64,000 bases of DNA from Megaleporinus macrocephalus (lineage: Eukaryota > Chordata > Actinopteri > Characiformes > Anostomidae). Below, in pieces: positions 36,028-47,507 of this stretch. The position numbers were made by a program, and so were the translations under genes. The stretch covers positions 43,893,623 to 43,957,622 of the forward strand of contig CM038714.1 in the NCBI GenBank assembly GCA_021613375.1, in the 5' to 3' direction. Numbering within the stretch: the first letter of the stretch is position 1; each line of letters starts with the position of its first letter. A model generated the notes under the pieces. It had not been told where the DNA came from. It worked only from the letters and a program-made list of their open reading frames with translations, and did not search any database.

Positions 36028-36714
36028 CCACTGTGTTATTAACCTTGGAGGAGACAGTGTTGTCCCATTCTAACTTCTTATTGTCTCTCTGGTCTCCTCC
36101 CATGTAACTGTATTGATTTTGGTTAGCTGAAGTTCTATTTTGTGATATTTAGTCTTTACTACAATCTAAAACACTGTTCAAGATGAACCTAGAGAACGAG
36201 ATGTCAAATATGAGGGTCATGGGAAAAATAAGGATGCAAAAAAAAAGTTTGTGTTTTACATTATGATATATAATAGTTACAGAACTTGTGACACCAGTTT
36301 GCAAGATGTTTAAATATATATTTCATTATGTTTAATGACGATTCAGTACTGGATCATGTTTATTTTACATTGTTTTCCATGTAAATATTTCTTACGTGAT
36401 GCCTGTCTGTTAAAGTGAGTTTGGTCATCGTACATAATGCTACAGAGTTCACGAGAAGTTTACCATTCCAAGAAAATCTGCCCCAAACCCAGGAGACCCC
36501 GGCTTGGTAAGATGGGTCACATGGGCCAGATGAAACACAGAGGTCTATAAGTGCATTTGCTTCACCAGACCTTTCTCAGAACATGTCTCCCCACAGAATC
36601 TTCCAGAATAAAGCTTATACTCTGAACCGGTCTCTCTCTCTTCATTTTAACAGCGAGAAAGACGTCTTGGTCTACATATAACCCTCAAAAGTTAGTATAA
36701 ACTAAATTTGCTCT

Positions 36715-36985
36715 GCCTGTAGTTTAAGTTTTATTTTGCCAGTAGTTTAAGCTTTATTCTTCCAGTAGTATAAGCTTCAGGCTGTCTGTAGTTTAAGCTT
36801 TATTCTGCCTGCAATCTAAGCTTTAATCTAGAAACAGTCTATGCTTAAGTCTGGCAATGGCTTGAGCTTCATTCTGCTAGTAGATACATTTTATTCTAGA
36901 AATAGTCTAAACTGTGTTCTGGCAGCAGACTAGGCTCTGTGCTGCTGCCAGTAGTTCTGCAGTACTCTATCAGTGGTCTAAGCTT
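36715..36985 (+). repeat. diverged 24-bp tandem repeat
   Basis: About eleven degenerate units of the form tctgccagtagtttaagctt + tatt. It is unrelated in sequence to the 24-bp array at 37891 and sits just 87 bp from the 37-kb exon. Confidence 0.65.
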
Positions 36986-37071
36986 TCTATTACAGATCTA
37001 TTACATTTATATTACCAATATTTCATAAGAAGATCCAGCATTAAAAACATACCCAATAAAAACACTCTCAC

Positions 37072-37196
37072 CTCCAGTATCAGGTAATGGGCTGTCTGCG
37101 GCCTTCTTCTTCTCTGAGCTGGACTCCGGTAGATCCGTCTGCACAGCTGCAGCCAGGCCCTCTTCTCCTATCAAGCAGCTCCTGGAGGCCAGATCT
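37072..37196 (-). CDS. arhgef10l: arhgef10l exon: disordered Ser/Lys-rich segment
   Basis: The exon is 125 nt. The acceptor is CTGTTTTAG|A and the donor is GGAG|GTGAGAG. One entering base completes a codon with the microexon, then 41 codons follow, and one base is left for the 19-kb exon. The peptide contains CLIGEEGLAAAVQTDLPESS and a SSEKKKAADSPLPDTG tail. It is hydrophilic, has no recognised domain and is likely intrinsically disordered. It sits between the acidic N-terminal exon and the first YDDV motif, which corresponds to the variable region of ARHGEF10L. Homology is not visible in this exon alone, so the call rests on splice sites, phase and order. Confidence 0.72.
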
Positions 37197-37872
37197 CTAA
37201 AACAGTCCCCCAAAAATAGAGCTGAGTTAGTGAAGACCCTTGGGGGATTCAGTGTTCTGGGGTCATTATGAGGCTGTGGGTATGAGGAAGTGAGTGGGAG
37301 AGTACAGACTTCAGGGTGAGATGGCAGCAGCAATATACTGCCATCATCACAAAATAGCATAACTGGCCATCATATGGACTGAAAATGAAAGATGAGAAAA
37401 AAAGTGGACTGAAAATGAAAAACAAAGCAATAAGTCAACCAAGTGCACTCAATTCTCCTGACACTCTGAATGTAGCCAAACAGCCAGGATATATTTGTTT
37501 TCTGAAATTTGCTTGCTTGGTTTTTTCAATGGACAACACAGCTCAACAAATAGCATTGTTATTATAATCCTGCATATGAGTCATAATACTCAATGTGGTG
37601 GCTGAACATGTACATGCACAGAAGTCACAACTTGAACAAATACACTTTGTAGTTTCACTTGGAAAAGTGCTAAATAAATAAATATTTACTTACTTATTTA
37701 CTAAATACAGATTTCATGCTTTTTTTTATAAATCATCTCTCAAAACCATCTTACTTTTTTGGAAAATCCTAAATACTTTTTACCACAACAACGTTTTGAG
37801 CTTCTATGTCTTTTTTTTTTAAAAACACATAAAAGGGCCTGTAAACAAATGACCTGTACATTCACCTGCACA
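37197..37872. other. intron sequence, no recognised element
   Basis: No repeat family or exon was recognised between the 37-kb exon and the tandem array. Confidence 0.4.
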
Positions 37873-37890
37873 TATATATATATATATACA

Positions 37891-40102
37891 CACTACCAGC
37901 CTATTGTTTAAGTACACTACCAGCCTAATGTTATACTACACTACCAGCCTAATGTTTTAGTACACTACCAGCCTATTGTTTAAGTACACTACCAGCCTAA
38001 TGTTATACTACACTACCAGCCTAATGTTTTAGTACACTACCAGCCTAATGTTTTAGTACACTACCAGCCTAATGTTATACTACACTACCAGCCTAATGTT
38101 TTAGTACACTACCAGCCTAATGTTTTAGTACACTACCAGCCTAATGTTATACTACACTACCAGCCTATTGTTATAGTACACTACCAGCCTAATGTTTTAG
38201 TACACTACCAGCCTATTGTTTAAGTACACTACCAGCCTAATGATATACTACACTACCAGCCTAATGTTATACTACACTACCAGCTTAATGTTTTAGTACA
38301 CTACCAGCCTAATGTTATAGTACACTACCAGCCTATTGTTTAAGTACACTACCAGCCTAATGGTATACTACACTACCAGCCTATTGTTATAGTACACTAC
38401 TAGCCTAATGTTTGAGTACACTACCAGCCTAATGTTATAGTACACTACCAGCCTAATGTTATAGTACACTACCAGCCTATTGTTTAAGTACACTACCAGC
38501 CTAATGGTATACTACACTACCAGCCTATTGTTATAGTACACTACTAGCCTAATGTTTGAGTACACTACCAGCCTAATGTTATAGTACACTACCAGCCTAA
38601 TGTTTTAGTACACTACCAGCCTAATGTTATACTACACTATCAGCCTAATGTTATAGTACACTACCAGCCTATTGTTATAGTACACTACCAGCCTAATGTT
38701 ATAGTACACTACCAGCCTATTGTTTAAGTACACTACCAGCCTAATGGTATACTACACTACCAGCCTATTGTTATAGTACCTACTAGCCTAATGTTTGAGG
38801 TACACGACCAGCCTAATGTTATAGTACACTACCAGCCTAATGTTTTAGTACACTACCAGCCTAATGTTATACTACACTATCAGCCTAATGTTATAGTACA
38901 CTACCAGCCTAATGTTATAGTAAACTACCAGCCTAATGTTATAGTACACTACCAGCCTAATGTTATAGTAAACTACCAGCCTAATGTTATAGTACACTAC
39001 CAGCCTAATGTTATAGTAAACTACCAGCCTAATGATATACTACACTACCAGCCTAATGTTATAGTACACTACCAGACTAATGTTATAGTACACTACCAGC
39101 CTAATGTTATAGTAAACTACCAGCCTAATGATATACTACACTACCAGCCTTATGTTATAGTACACTACCAGACTAATGTTATAGTACACTACCAGCCTAA
39201 TGTTTTAGTACACTACCAGACTAATGTTTTAGTACAATATCAGCCTAATGTTATAGTACACTACCAGCCTATTTTAGTACACTACCAGCCTAATGTTTTA
39301 GTACACTACCAGCCTAATGTTATAGTACACTACCAGACTAATGTTATAGTACACTACCAGCCTAATGTTTTAGTACACTACCAGCCTAATGTTATAGTAC
39401 ACTACCAGTCTAATGTTATAGTACACTACCAGCCTAATGTTATAGTACACTACCAGACTAATGTTTTAGTACAATATCAGCCTAATGTTTTAGTACACTA
39501 CCAGCCTAATGTTTTAGTACACTACCAGCCTAATGTTTTAGTACACTACCAGCCTAATGTTATACAACACTACCAGCCTAATGTTATAGTACACTACCAG
39601 CCTAATATTTTAGTACACTACCAGCCTAATGTTTTAGTACACTACCAGCCTAATGTTATAGTACACTACCAGCCTAATGTTATAGTACACTATCAGACTA
39701 ATGTTTTAGTACAATATCAGCCTAATGTTTTAGTACACTACCAGCCTAATGTTTTAGTACACTACCAGCCTAATGTTATACTACACTACCAGCCTAATGT
39801 TATAGTACACTACCAGCCTAATATTTTAGTACACTACCAGCCTAATGTTTTAGTACACTACCAGCCTAATATTTTAGTACACTACCAGCCTAATGTTTTA
39901 GTACACTACCAGCCTAATGTTATAGTACACTACCAGCCTAATGTTATAGTAAACTATCAGCCTAATGTTTTAGTACAATATCAGCCTAATGTTTTAGTAC
40001 ACTACCAGCCTAATGTTTTAGTACACTACCAGCCTAATGTTTTAGTACACTACCAGCCTAATGTTATAGTACACTACCAGCCTAATGTTTTAGTACACTA
40101 CC
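37891..40102 (+). repeat. 24-bp satellite-like array, about 92 units
   Basis: The unit is tacactaccagcctaatgtt plus atag or a variant. Marker variants show higher-order structure: taatggtatac recurs at 38361, 38505 and 38745 (spacing 144 and 240), and the gtacaatatcag variant near 39234, 39471 and 39711 (about 240). A short TA tract (37873-37889) precedes it, and a family D fragment begins at its end. The 465-codon frame from 38791 is a consequence of the 24-bp period. Confidence 0.95.
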
Positions 40103-40340
40103 ACAGCACTGCAGTGACTCTGAGGTGTTTAAAAACTCCAGCAGCACTGCTGTGTCTGATCCGCTTATGCCAACACTACACACACTAACACACCATCACC
40201 ACCACGTCAGTGTCATGACAGTGCTCCACCTGCCTAATAACACATGCTCTGTGGTGGTCATGGTGAAAGTGGACTAGAGTACCAGATGGACCTCAGTCTG
40301 TCTATATGTCATTATACCAGTGCTAAATAATAAACACTGC
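40102..40340 (+). mobile_element. mariner-type family D, copy 2
   Basis: It contains gaggtgtttaaaaactccag, cagcactgctgtgtctgatc, acacactaacacaccatcac and acatgctctgtggtggtcat. The 3' terminal repeat is missing. Confidence 0.7.
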
Positions 40341-40849
40341 ACTCCAAACATGCAGAGTCTGGAGTAAAACTGTATATTACACTTTCACTGCCCTCACTTT
40401 CACTGAAACAGGTCCGCTTAGGCTGACAGAATAGATGGAAGTACAATCAAATGCTCTGCTCTAGCATTTAAGAAGTCTGCCAAGCGTTTCAGCTGAGGCT
40501 ACCTCAAACAAGTTTCCACCAGGCTGATGTTTATTGAGTTTTTTTGTGCTAACACTGCGAGTTTGTCCACCCACATTTCTGTTTATGCAGAAGAAAGAAA
40601 TCCAGAGGAGGGCCTCCACTTTATTAGCCTTACGCCTACGATCCCAAAGGATTTCAAGCTAAACCTCACTCACACATGACCCACAGGCCTGAGTGTTTAC
40701 ACAGGGATCTAGTCTGATAACGCTGCAGAGCACTCAAAGTGACTCAACAGAAATGGAGGGAAAACTGCTTTACGCACTTACAAAACATGCAAAACATTAC
40801 ATTTAGGCACCCCAAGCTCTTTCCATGGCTAGCACTGACTCTCCATTAC
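40341..40849. other. intron sequence, no recognised element
   Basis: No element or exon was recognised between the family D fragment and the Tc1 relic. Confidence 0.35.
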
Positions 40850-41712
40850 AGGGCCTACGAAGCTGTCTGAAAGGGATGTTGGGTTCTAACCCGGATTGTA
40901 TCCAAAAAACATAAAACTACGGCTGCCCAAATCACAGCAGAATTAAATGTGCACCTCAGCTCTCCTGTTTCCACCAGAACTGTCCATCAGGAGCTCCACA
41001 GGGTCAATATACACAGCCGGGCTGCTATAGCCAAACCTTTGTTCACTCGTGCCAATACCAAACATCAGTTTCAATGGTGCAAGGAGCGCAAATCTTGGGC
41101 TGTGAACAATGTGAAACATATTGTTCTCTGATGAGTCCACCTTTACTGTTTTCCCCACATCCAGGAGAGTTACGGTGTGGAGAAGTCCCAAAGAAGCGTA
41201 CCACCCAGACTGTTGCATGCCCAGAGTGAAGCATGGGGGTGGATCAGTGATGGTTTGGGCTGCCATATCATGCCATTCCCTTGGACCAATCACTGCCAAG
41301 GACTACCAAACCATTCTGGAGGACCATGTGCATCCAATGGTTCAAACATTGTATCCTGAAGGCGGTGCTGTGTATCAGGATGACAATGCACCAATACACA
41401 CAGCAAGACTGGTGAACATTGAAGTGAAGTGAAGTTGAACATCTCCCATGGCCTGCACAGTCACCAGATCTAAATATTATTGAGCCACTTTGGGGTGTTT
41501 TGGAGGAGCGAGTCAGGAAACGTTTTCCTCCACCAGCATCACGTAGTGACCTGGACACTATCCTGCAAGAAGAATGGCTTTAAATCCCTCTGAGCACTGT
41601 ACAGGACTTGTATATGTCATTCCCAAGACGAACTGACGCTGTATTGGCCGCAAAAGGAGGCCCTACACCTTACTAGTCTAAAACCAGGTGTTTCAGTTTC
41701 ATTGTCCAACCC

Positions 41713-41719
<7 letters not shown>
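40850..41719 (+). mobile_element. Tc1-family transposon relic, 5' truncated, transposase broken
   Basis: The N-terminal remnant reads KLSERD, then after a frame change TTAAQITAELNVHLSSPVST and ANTKHQFQWCKERKSW. The catalytic part shows SDESTFTVF (first Asp), GGGSVMVWAAIS, YQDDNAPIHTA (second Asp) and, after a second frame change near 41430, SPDLNIIEPLWGVLEERV (Glu), the DD34E layout of Tc1 transposases. It has at least three frame breaks or stops, so it is inactive. The 3' terminal repeat (caatgaaactgaaacacctg inverted) ends at a TA tract; the 5' end is missing. Confidence 0.88.

Positions 41720-41751
<32 letters not shown>
41717..41751. repeat. (TA)n microsatellite
   Basis: About 17 TA units abut the 3' end of the Tc1 relic, whose TA target duplication may have seeded it. 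Confidence 0.9.
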
Positions 41752-41757
<6 letters not shown>

Positions 41758-42722
41758 GGCGTAGAAGGCCTTGACGGTTCCCACTGTGTAATGTACTTGG
41801 GCAATATCTAACAACCATTCACATTAAAATCACAAAGAGCTTCTATATGCTATTACAGATACACATATTCCCCAAACTGTGAGGCCACCTGTAACCTGAG
41901 ATACACAGTGCAACATAGACAGAGCACTTACTGCAGCTACTCATCACAGCACGGAATACAAAGGCATCTCAAACGCTGTGTATAACCGCTAATCCCAGGA
42001 GCTTCCACACAGGCAAAGAGCAGGTGTTCAGCAGCAGAATGCAAATTAGATAGCCGTGAGCGCCGCGCACCTGAAGACTCCTTACACATATGCAGACAGG
42101 CCTGACAACGGATTTGCTTTTGTTCTGTGCTAACCCCCTCCCTCTGAACGCATCCGAACCCACAGGTCGAACTGTGAGGGTTACGCTTACCTGCGTTTTC
42201 TCCTCCTCCTCGCTCTTGTGAGCAGTTTGCTAACACTACTAACATGCTTCAAAGCCACACTGCTGTATATCTCTCGAGTCTCCCGCCGTGCGCCAGGCTG
42301 TGAACCTGCCAGCTGTTCCCAAAGGACCTAAAACAATCATCACTGCTCACTAGAGGCTGCACAGTCCAGAGAAGCCCTCTGATAGATCAGTGGCCATCTG
42401 GTAATGGAAGTGGAAGGTGGCAGGGGGTTTGGTGCCATACAAGTGGGTTTGGTCATCAACAAGTAGGGACTAGCCAAAAAGGGGAATCCCACCCATGTTT
42501 TAGAAGTTGGTTTAAAGAAGCTAATATTCAGTGGTTTTATGAGAGAAGAGAAACAGAAGTGTCTGCATTGCTGCCGAGAGGAACCAGACATCTGGAGAAC
42601 CTAAACAGATTTTGTTGGTTTGACATGTAAAGACATTCAGAGTGATTTGGTGTGATATGGTTTACTATGATATGGAGTTCTGAGTACTGAGGTCGTTTTT
42701 CAGACATAAAATGCTTCAGAGG
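41752..42722. other. intron sequence, no recognised element
   Basis: The minus frame 41937-42245 (102 codons) has no recognisable domain or splice-consistent borders with arhgef10l phase. Nothing was called. Confidence 0.4.
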
Positions 42723-42795
42723 TAGGGCTGTGTATAGGCAAGAACCTGATACAGCAGTCACGACTCAATATATCGTGATATATTGCGATACTGCA

Positions 42796-42854
<59 letters not shown>

Positions 42855-43131
42855 CATATTTTTCAAATCATACTATTAAAACACACCACTGTATGAACAG
42901 GTTTGTCAATGATTACAGTAGCACTCTTGTGCTGCTTGTTAATGTTGGAGTGGAGCTGAAAATGTATTACAGCACTGCCATCTAGTGGTCAGAGGTTTCA
43001 ACACAACACACAGGGAGTCACTGTCTGCCAGGAATCTGTGTATCTATACTGTGTTTTTGAGAATCGATACAGTATCACAAAACATAATATCCCAATATTC
43101 GATATTTTTTCGATATTTTCTTACACCCCTA
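42723..43131 (+). mobile_element. hAT MITE family A, copy 4
   Basis: TAGGGCTGTGTATAGG to CTTACACCCCTA, flanked by identical TTCAGAGG (42715-42722 and 43132-43139). A TA tract at 42799-42853 expanded inside it. The CTCF-like core TGCCATCTAGTGG is intact at 42976-42988. Confidence 0.93.
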
Positions 43132-43202
43132 TTCAGAGGTCTGTCTCCCATCAGCACCACTGTGAAGAGCGCTACAGTTCCTCATTTCAAAATATTCTGA
43201 AT

Positions 43203-44030
43203 GACTAATAATAATAATAATAATAATAATCATCATCATAATAATAAGTTTAACTTATATAGCGCCTTTCTCATATCCAAGGACGTTTTACATCAGGAGG
43301 GAAAACAAAAATATTTTAAATTCAGTGAGCCACAGAGAGAAGATACTGAGAAAAGAGATACGTTTTAAGTTGAGCTTTGAAGGAGGAGAGTGAGAGACAG
43401 TCACGAAGAGATTGTGGTAATGTGTTTCACAGTTTGGGGCCATAACGCTGAAAGCTCTCCCCCCCAACAGAGACCAGCCTGAGGACCTAAGAGTTCGGAC
43501 AGGGTAGTACGAGGGCAGGAGCTCAGCAAAGTAGGCAGGAGCTAAACCATGAAGAGATTTGTATGTTAGCAGGAGGAGTTTAAACTGAGGCTTGACAGGC
43601 AGCCAGTGTAACTGTAATAGAGCTGGGGTGATATGAACTGATTGTTTAGAACGAGTGAGTATTCTAGCTGCTGAGTTTTGTAGGTATTGAAGGGGATGGA
43701 TAGCTTTGTTTGGAATGCCAATAAGAAAGGAGTTACAGTAGTAGTAGTAGTCTAATAGGATAATACTATCGAGTTTCAGTATCTTTTATGGAGAGCAAGG
43801 GACTAGAAATATTACAAAGATGGAAAAAGAGTACACCTAAGTTAAAGACTACTCGTAAAGGTCTTACAGTCACACCATCAAAGTTGAGGGAGAAGTCGGT
43901 GAGATGAGCAACCATAGAATTAGGGCAAACAAATAACATTTCAGTTAGGACCAACCAATAAATTTCTCATTGTCTGAGGTCCTGAATACAAGACATTAAG
44001 TCAGGGGTGGCAGGTTAGTGGACCTTTCAG
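43203..44030. mobile_element. long interspersed repeat, unclassified, with 5' (AAT)n
   Basis: It starts with (AAT)n at 43207-43247 and then tatatagcgcctttctcata, tgagaaaagagatacgtttt, ttggggccataacgctgaaa and ggcagccagtgtaactgtaa. I recognise this as a widespread teleost interspersed repeat but cannot place it in a superfamily. No intact frame. Confidence 0.55.
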
Positions 44031-44055
44031 TGTAATTAGCAAATTATCAAATCAC

Positions 44056-44083
44056 CAAAAAAATAAATAAATAAATAAATAAA
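44056..44083. repeat. (AAAT)n microsatellite
   Basis: About six to seven AAAT units. Confidence 0.85.
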
Positions 44084-44324
44084 TCTCAGTTCTGAAAGTC
44101 TCCCCATGGTATTCGCCAGGTTGAGCCACGCTGGCTCGATAGCTAAGGAGAACCCGAGGAACGCACACCAAGTGAACCGAATGCAGACGCAAAGCAGAAT
44201 TTTGACATAAGAAACAACAAAACAAAAACAAAACTTCAACTGAAAACCCAGCCCGATTAGACTACTCACAACCAGACGGTCTCCAGACGCCACTGCCTCT
44301 CCTCTCTCTCACTGGCTTGGACAG

Positions 44325-44447
44325 TATATAAGTCTACTGGCTCCTCCTCAAGCCAGTCTCAGCTGTCTGCAGGAGAGGATCCTTACACACAGAGCGTGAG
44401 ACTCTCGCAGCAGTTCCACCTCCAAACGGCGCACGCATCACAGGAAG
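44325..44447 (+). promoter_or_regulatory. candidate TATA promoter and noncoding first exon, antisense to arhgef10l
   Basis: TATATAAG at 44325-44332 follows a pyrimidine-rich stretch. About 25-30 bp downstream a GC-balanced 5'UTR-like segment begins, ending GGAAG|GTACGG, a plausible splice donor at 44448. No downstream coding exon on the plus strand was recognised, so this could be chance or a long noncoding RNA. Confidence 0.3.
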
Positions 44448-44961
44448 GTACGGAACGGAACCATTATGAAGTCAGTGATGTCTGAGCCACTGTGTTGTAG
44501 TAGTTCTCAGATTCAGTTCTGAAATGTTCGTGGTAAGGATATATGCAGGCTGCTGGTGATGCAGAATATATGGTGACTGGTCATTCTGGTCATTCTGGAC
44601 AGGAAATAACACGATTAAACTTGCAATGTGACACTGTGTCTCCTGCTTCCTGCCACCCCCACTGTAAAGAAATCCAGATCAATACAAATGAACCGTTTCA
44701 CATCAAACCAAAGCGCTCCTAATGACTCTAAAGCTTCACAGCTTTAAGAAAAACATTGGGAATCTTTAACAGCCACTGCATGTTTTTTTTATTTCTTTTT
44801 CTATTCGTAAATTTATTCATATTTCCCTTCCTTCATGTATTTTACCTTATTATGTATTATTTTCTACTTATTATTTATGTATAGTTATTATTTTATTTAT
44901 GTATTATTAGATTTTTTGCTTTGTGTTGCTGATCACTTGGCTGCATTCCACTATATATAAG

Positions 44962-44965
<4 letters not shown>

Positions 44966-45038
<73 letters not shown>
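44966..45038. repeat. (TA)n microsatellite
   Basis: About 36 TA units. Confidence 0.95.
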
Positions 45039-45040
<2 letters not shown>

Positions 45041-45492
45041 CATAATATTATTGTATTTATAGTTGAACATTTGGAATATTATTGTATTAATATGCACAAT
45101 TAATTATAAGAAATTATCTACATTAACATAGCGAAATAAAAGTCTTCAGAAAACACTATTTGGTTTTTATTTACTTATTTATTAATTTATTTATTTATTT
45201 TTAACAGAATGTGAGTTTTTTCGTACTTACAAGCATCTAAAAAGCTTTGATACTCAATAATTTTGGTCCTTGACATAATTATGGAAGCAACATGCATGGT
45301 TTGATATAAAATGGTGAATTGTATTACCATCAGCCCAAAAATGTCCAAACCTGAGCTAACTCCTGTTAGCCTCCCTATGGGAGTCTTGTAGTTTGTTAGC
45401 ACTAAGCTAAGAGCGATTCCTATTGACATTTTTAGCTGTTAATATTATAATATTGAACACAGACATTTGAGCTTGTGACAAACATATTAACA

Positions 45493-45661
45493 TATCGCTG
45501 CCGTCCAAGGAAAAATATGTATCTCCATTTTTGATGATTTTCAACAGGACCAACAGAAATACTCCAAAATAACTTGGAAAAATGCTCTTACACTGAAAGT
45601 AAAGTAAAGAGCAGTTGGAATTTTGGGGATAGTTGTTTTTATTGGACAGCGACAACATATT
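45493..45661 (+). mobile_element. MITE family C, copy 5
   Basis: The left end tatcgctgccgtccaaggaaa and right end ttttattggacagcgacaac are inverted complements. The interior is shortened relative to other copies. Confidence 0.7.
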
Positions 45662-46339
45662 TTTCCTTGTCTCAGTCCTGAGATCTGGTATACAGCTGCT
45701 GCAGCTGTTTTCCATTTCTACCATAGTCAGTGACGTATGTGGGACATCCACAAGGCCTACAGTGATGTTTCCTTTCATTGCAATACTGGTCCAGCCCAAT
45801 ATTGTAACTCAAAATGTGATTGGCTCATTCCACTATCACTTCATATAAAATAGAACCTGACCTGCCAACCTTGAGAAACTCTGCAGGCCTAGAAGGCGCT
45901 GACGGTTCCCTTAATGTGGCTAATCAATTTCATGAGCCAGATTTTTGTTACTGCAGCACAGTCAGGAGGTGGAGCAGAGCAGGCTGCTGACTCACTGCAC
46001 ATTAGTGGAAACAGCTATTGATAGCTCAGGCCTGCAGTCTCAGTGGTGGAAACGTACACTCAGCAGAACCAGTGCGGTAGCGGGACCTAAAGAGGGGCTT
46101 CATTTGGACGCATCTTTCAGGACAGGAAAGCCCACAGGAACATCAGGGACAACCTATGGCTTAACGGTTTCTAGCAGACATCCACAGTAAAGTGGGCCAG
46201 TCACTGACAGTGACCCCCAAGTTATTACACAAGTCACCAAACCAGCTTTTCGTTTGCTGACCACACCCATTAGTAGAGGATAAGACTGTAAATAGTATAA
46301 TGAAAGAAAAGAAAAGCTAATAGAAGAAGAGCTAACATC

Positions 46340-46450
46340 TGGACCCACATTCTCACCACAATGTACATTCTTGTTATTGTGTGCTGCGCTGGTACGAGTG
46401 GATCAGACACAGCAGTGCTGCTGGAGCGTTTAAAGACTCTGGTCCACTCA
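46340..46450 (-). mobile_element. mariner-type family D, inverted fragment
   Basis: The reverse complement reads tccagcagcactgctgtgtc then tgatccactcgtacc, matching the plus-strand copy starting at 46605. The two face each other. Confidence 0.65.
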
Positions 46451-46604
46451 CTGTCCACTGCCTACCTTGCTGGTTGACTGTGTAGATGTAAAGTCAGAGA
46501 TGATAGCTCATCTGTTGCTGCACAGTAAGTGTTGGTTATCCTCTAGTCCTTCATAAGTGGTCACAGGTCACTGTTGTCTAGATAGTTTCGGTGGACTATT
46601 CTCA

Positions 46605-47310
46605 GTCCAGCAGTGACAACGAGGTGTTTAAACACTCCAGCAGCACTGCTGTATCTGATCCACTCAAACCAGCACAACACACACTAACACACCACCAGTG
46701 TCACCGCAGTGCTGAGAATGATCCACCTCCCTAATAGTACCTGTTCTGTGTAGGGCTGGTGATACAATACATATTGTGATACAGCGGTCCCGATTCAATG
46801 TATCAGGATATATTGCGATACTGCAAGCAAAGCGATATATTGTGATTTTTCAAATCTTACTATTAAAACACACCACTGTATGAACAGGTTTGTCAATATT
46901 TACAATAGCATTGCGCCCTTGTGCTGCTTGTTAATGTTGGAGTGGAGCTGAAAATGGATTACAACACTGCCCTCTAGTGGTCAGAGATTTAAACACAACA
47001 TACAATGATTTACTGTCTGCCAGGAATCTGTGTATCCATACTGTGTTTTTGAGAATCCATACAGTATCACAAAATAAAATACCCTGATGTTCGATATTTC
47101 AATAGTTTCTTACACCCCTGGTTGGTCCCAACCATTAAAGAACAGGGTGAAAGGGGACTAACAACAAAAAATATACTGAATCAGATGGACTACAGTCTAT
47201 AATGATAAAACTACAAAGGGCTCATATATGGTAAGCGGAGCAGATAAAATTGATGTGTGATGACACGACATAGTGGATTTAATGATATGGCTGTTCAGTA
47301 CATACATACA
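46605..47310 (+). mobile_element. mariner-type family D, copy 3, interrupted by family A
   Basis: The 5' part runs to ctgttctgtg at 46750 and resumes at 47121 with gttggtcccaaccattaaag. The far end tttaatgatatggctgttca resembles the family's terminal repeat (ttttaatgttatggctgatc). This copy keeps the 3' end lacking in the other two. Confidence 0.75.
46751..47120 (+). mobile_element. hAT MITE family A, copy 5, nested in family D
   Basis: TAGGGCTGGTGATACAATAC to CTTACACCCCTG. The 5' part lacks about 20 bases of the usual start. No clean 8-bp duplication remains. The CTCF-like core TGCCCTCTAGTGG is intact at 46968-46980. Confidence 0.85.
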
Positions 47311-47507
47311 TACACATATATATACACACACAAGCACACAGATTTAACCTGTGTGTGTGCTGATCTTACTACACCATGTACACAGAAGGAGGATTGAAGG
47401 TGATCAATACACTTAACCTGGTCTCACATAAACCTTTCTAAGAGACAAAAGCACCTCTTCCTGCTACAGGTTTAAATGAAAATCTGATAAGTCATCAGAA
47501 TACTTAC

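Larger units (their letters stand above)
33623..36314. mobile_element. 2.7-kb foldback element with about 470-bp inverted arms
   Basis: The left arm 33623-34094 and right arm 35841-36314 are inverted copies. Shared landmarks are tttaaacatcttgcaaact, acagttacatgggaggagac and gtgtagatggttcggcaat. Each arm carries an open frame of similar protein (next two entries). The interior 34095-35840 has a CCAAT-type block (35205-35335) and an unassigned 79-codon minus frame at 35524-35763. No target duplication was confirmed. This may be one transposon family with coding arms or two insertions in opposite orientation. Confidence 0.65.

Noticed and set aside
37891..40102. CRISPR-like array of regularly spaced repeats
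   Set aside because: Units are contiguous with no unique spacers, and the window is vertebrate.
38791..40188. A 465-codon plus-strand frame with an HYQPNVIV repeat
   Set aside because: It coincides with the 24-bp tandem array; the 8-residue repeat is the translated unit, and there is no start context, domain or splice evidence.
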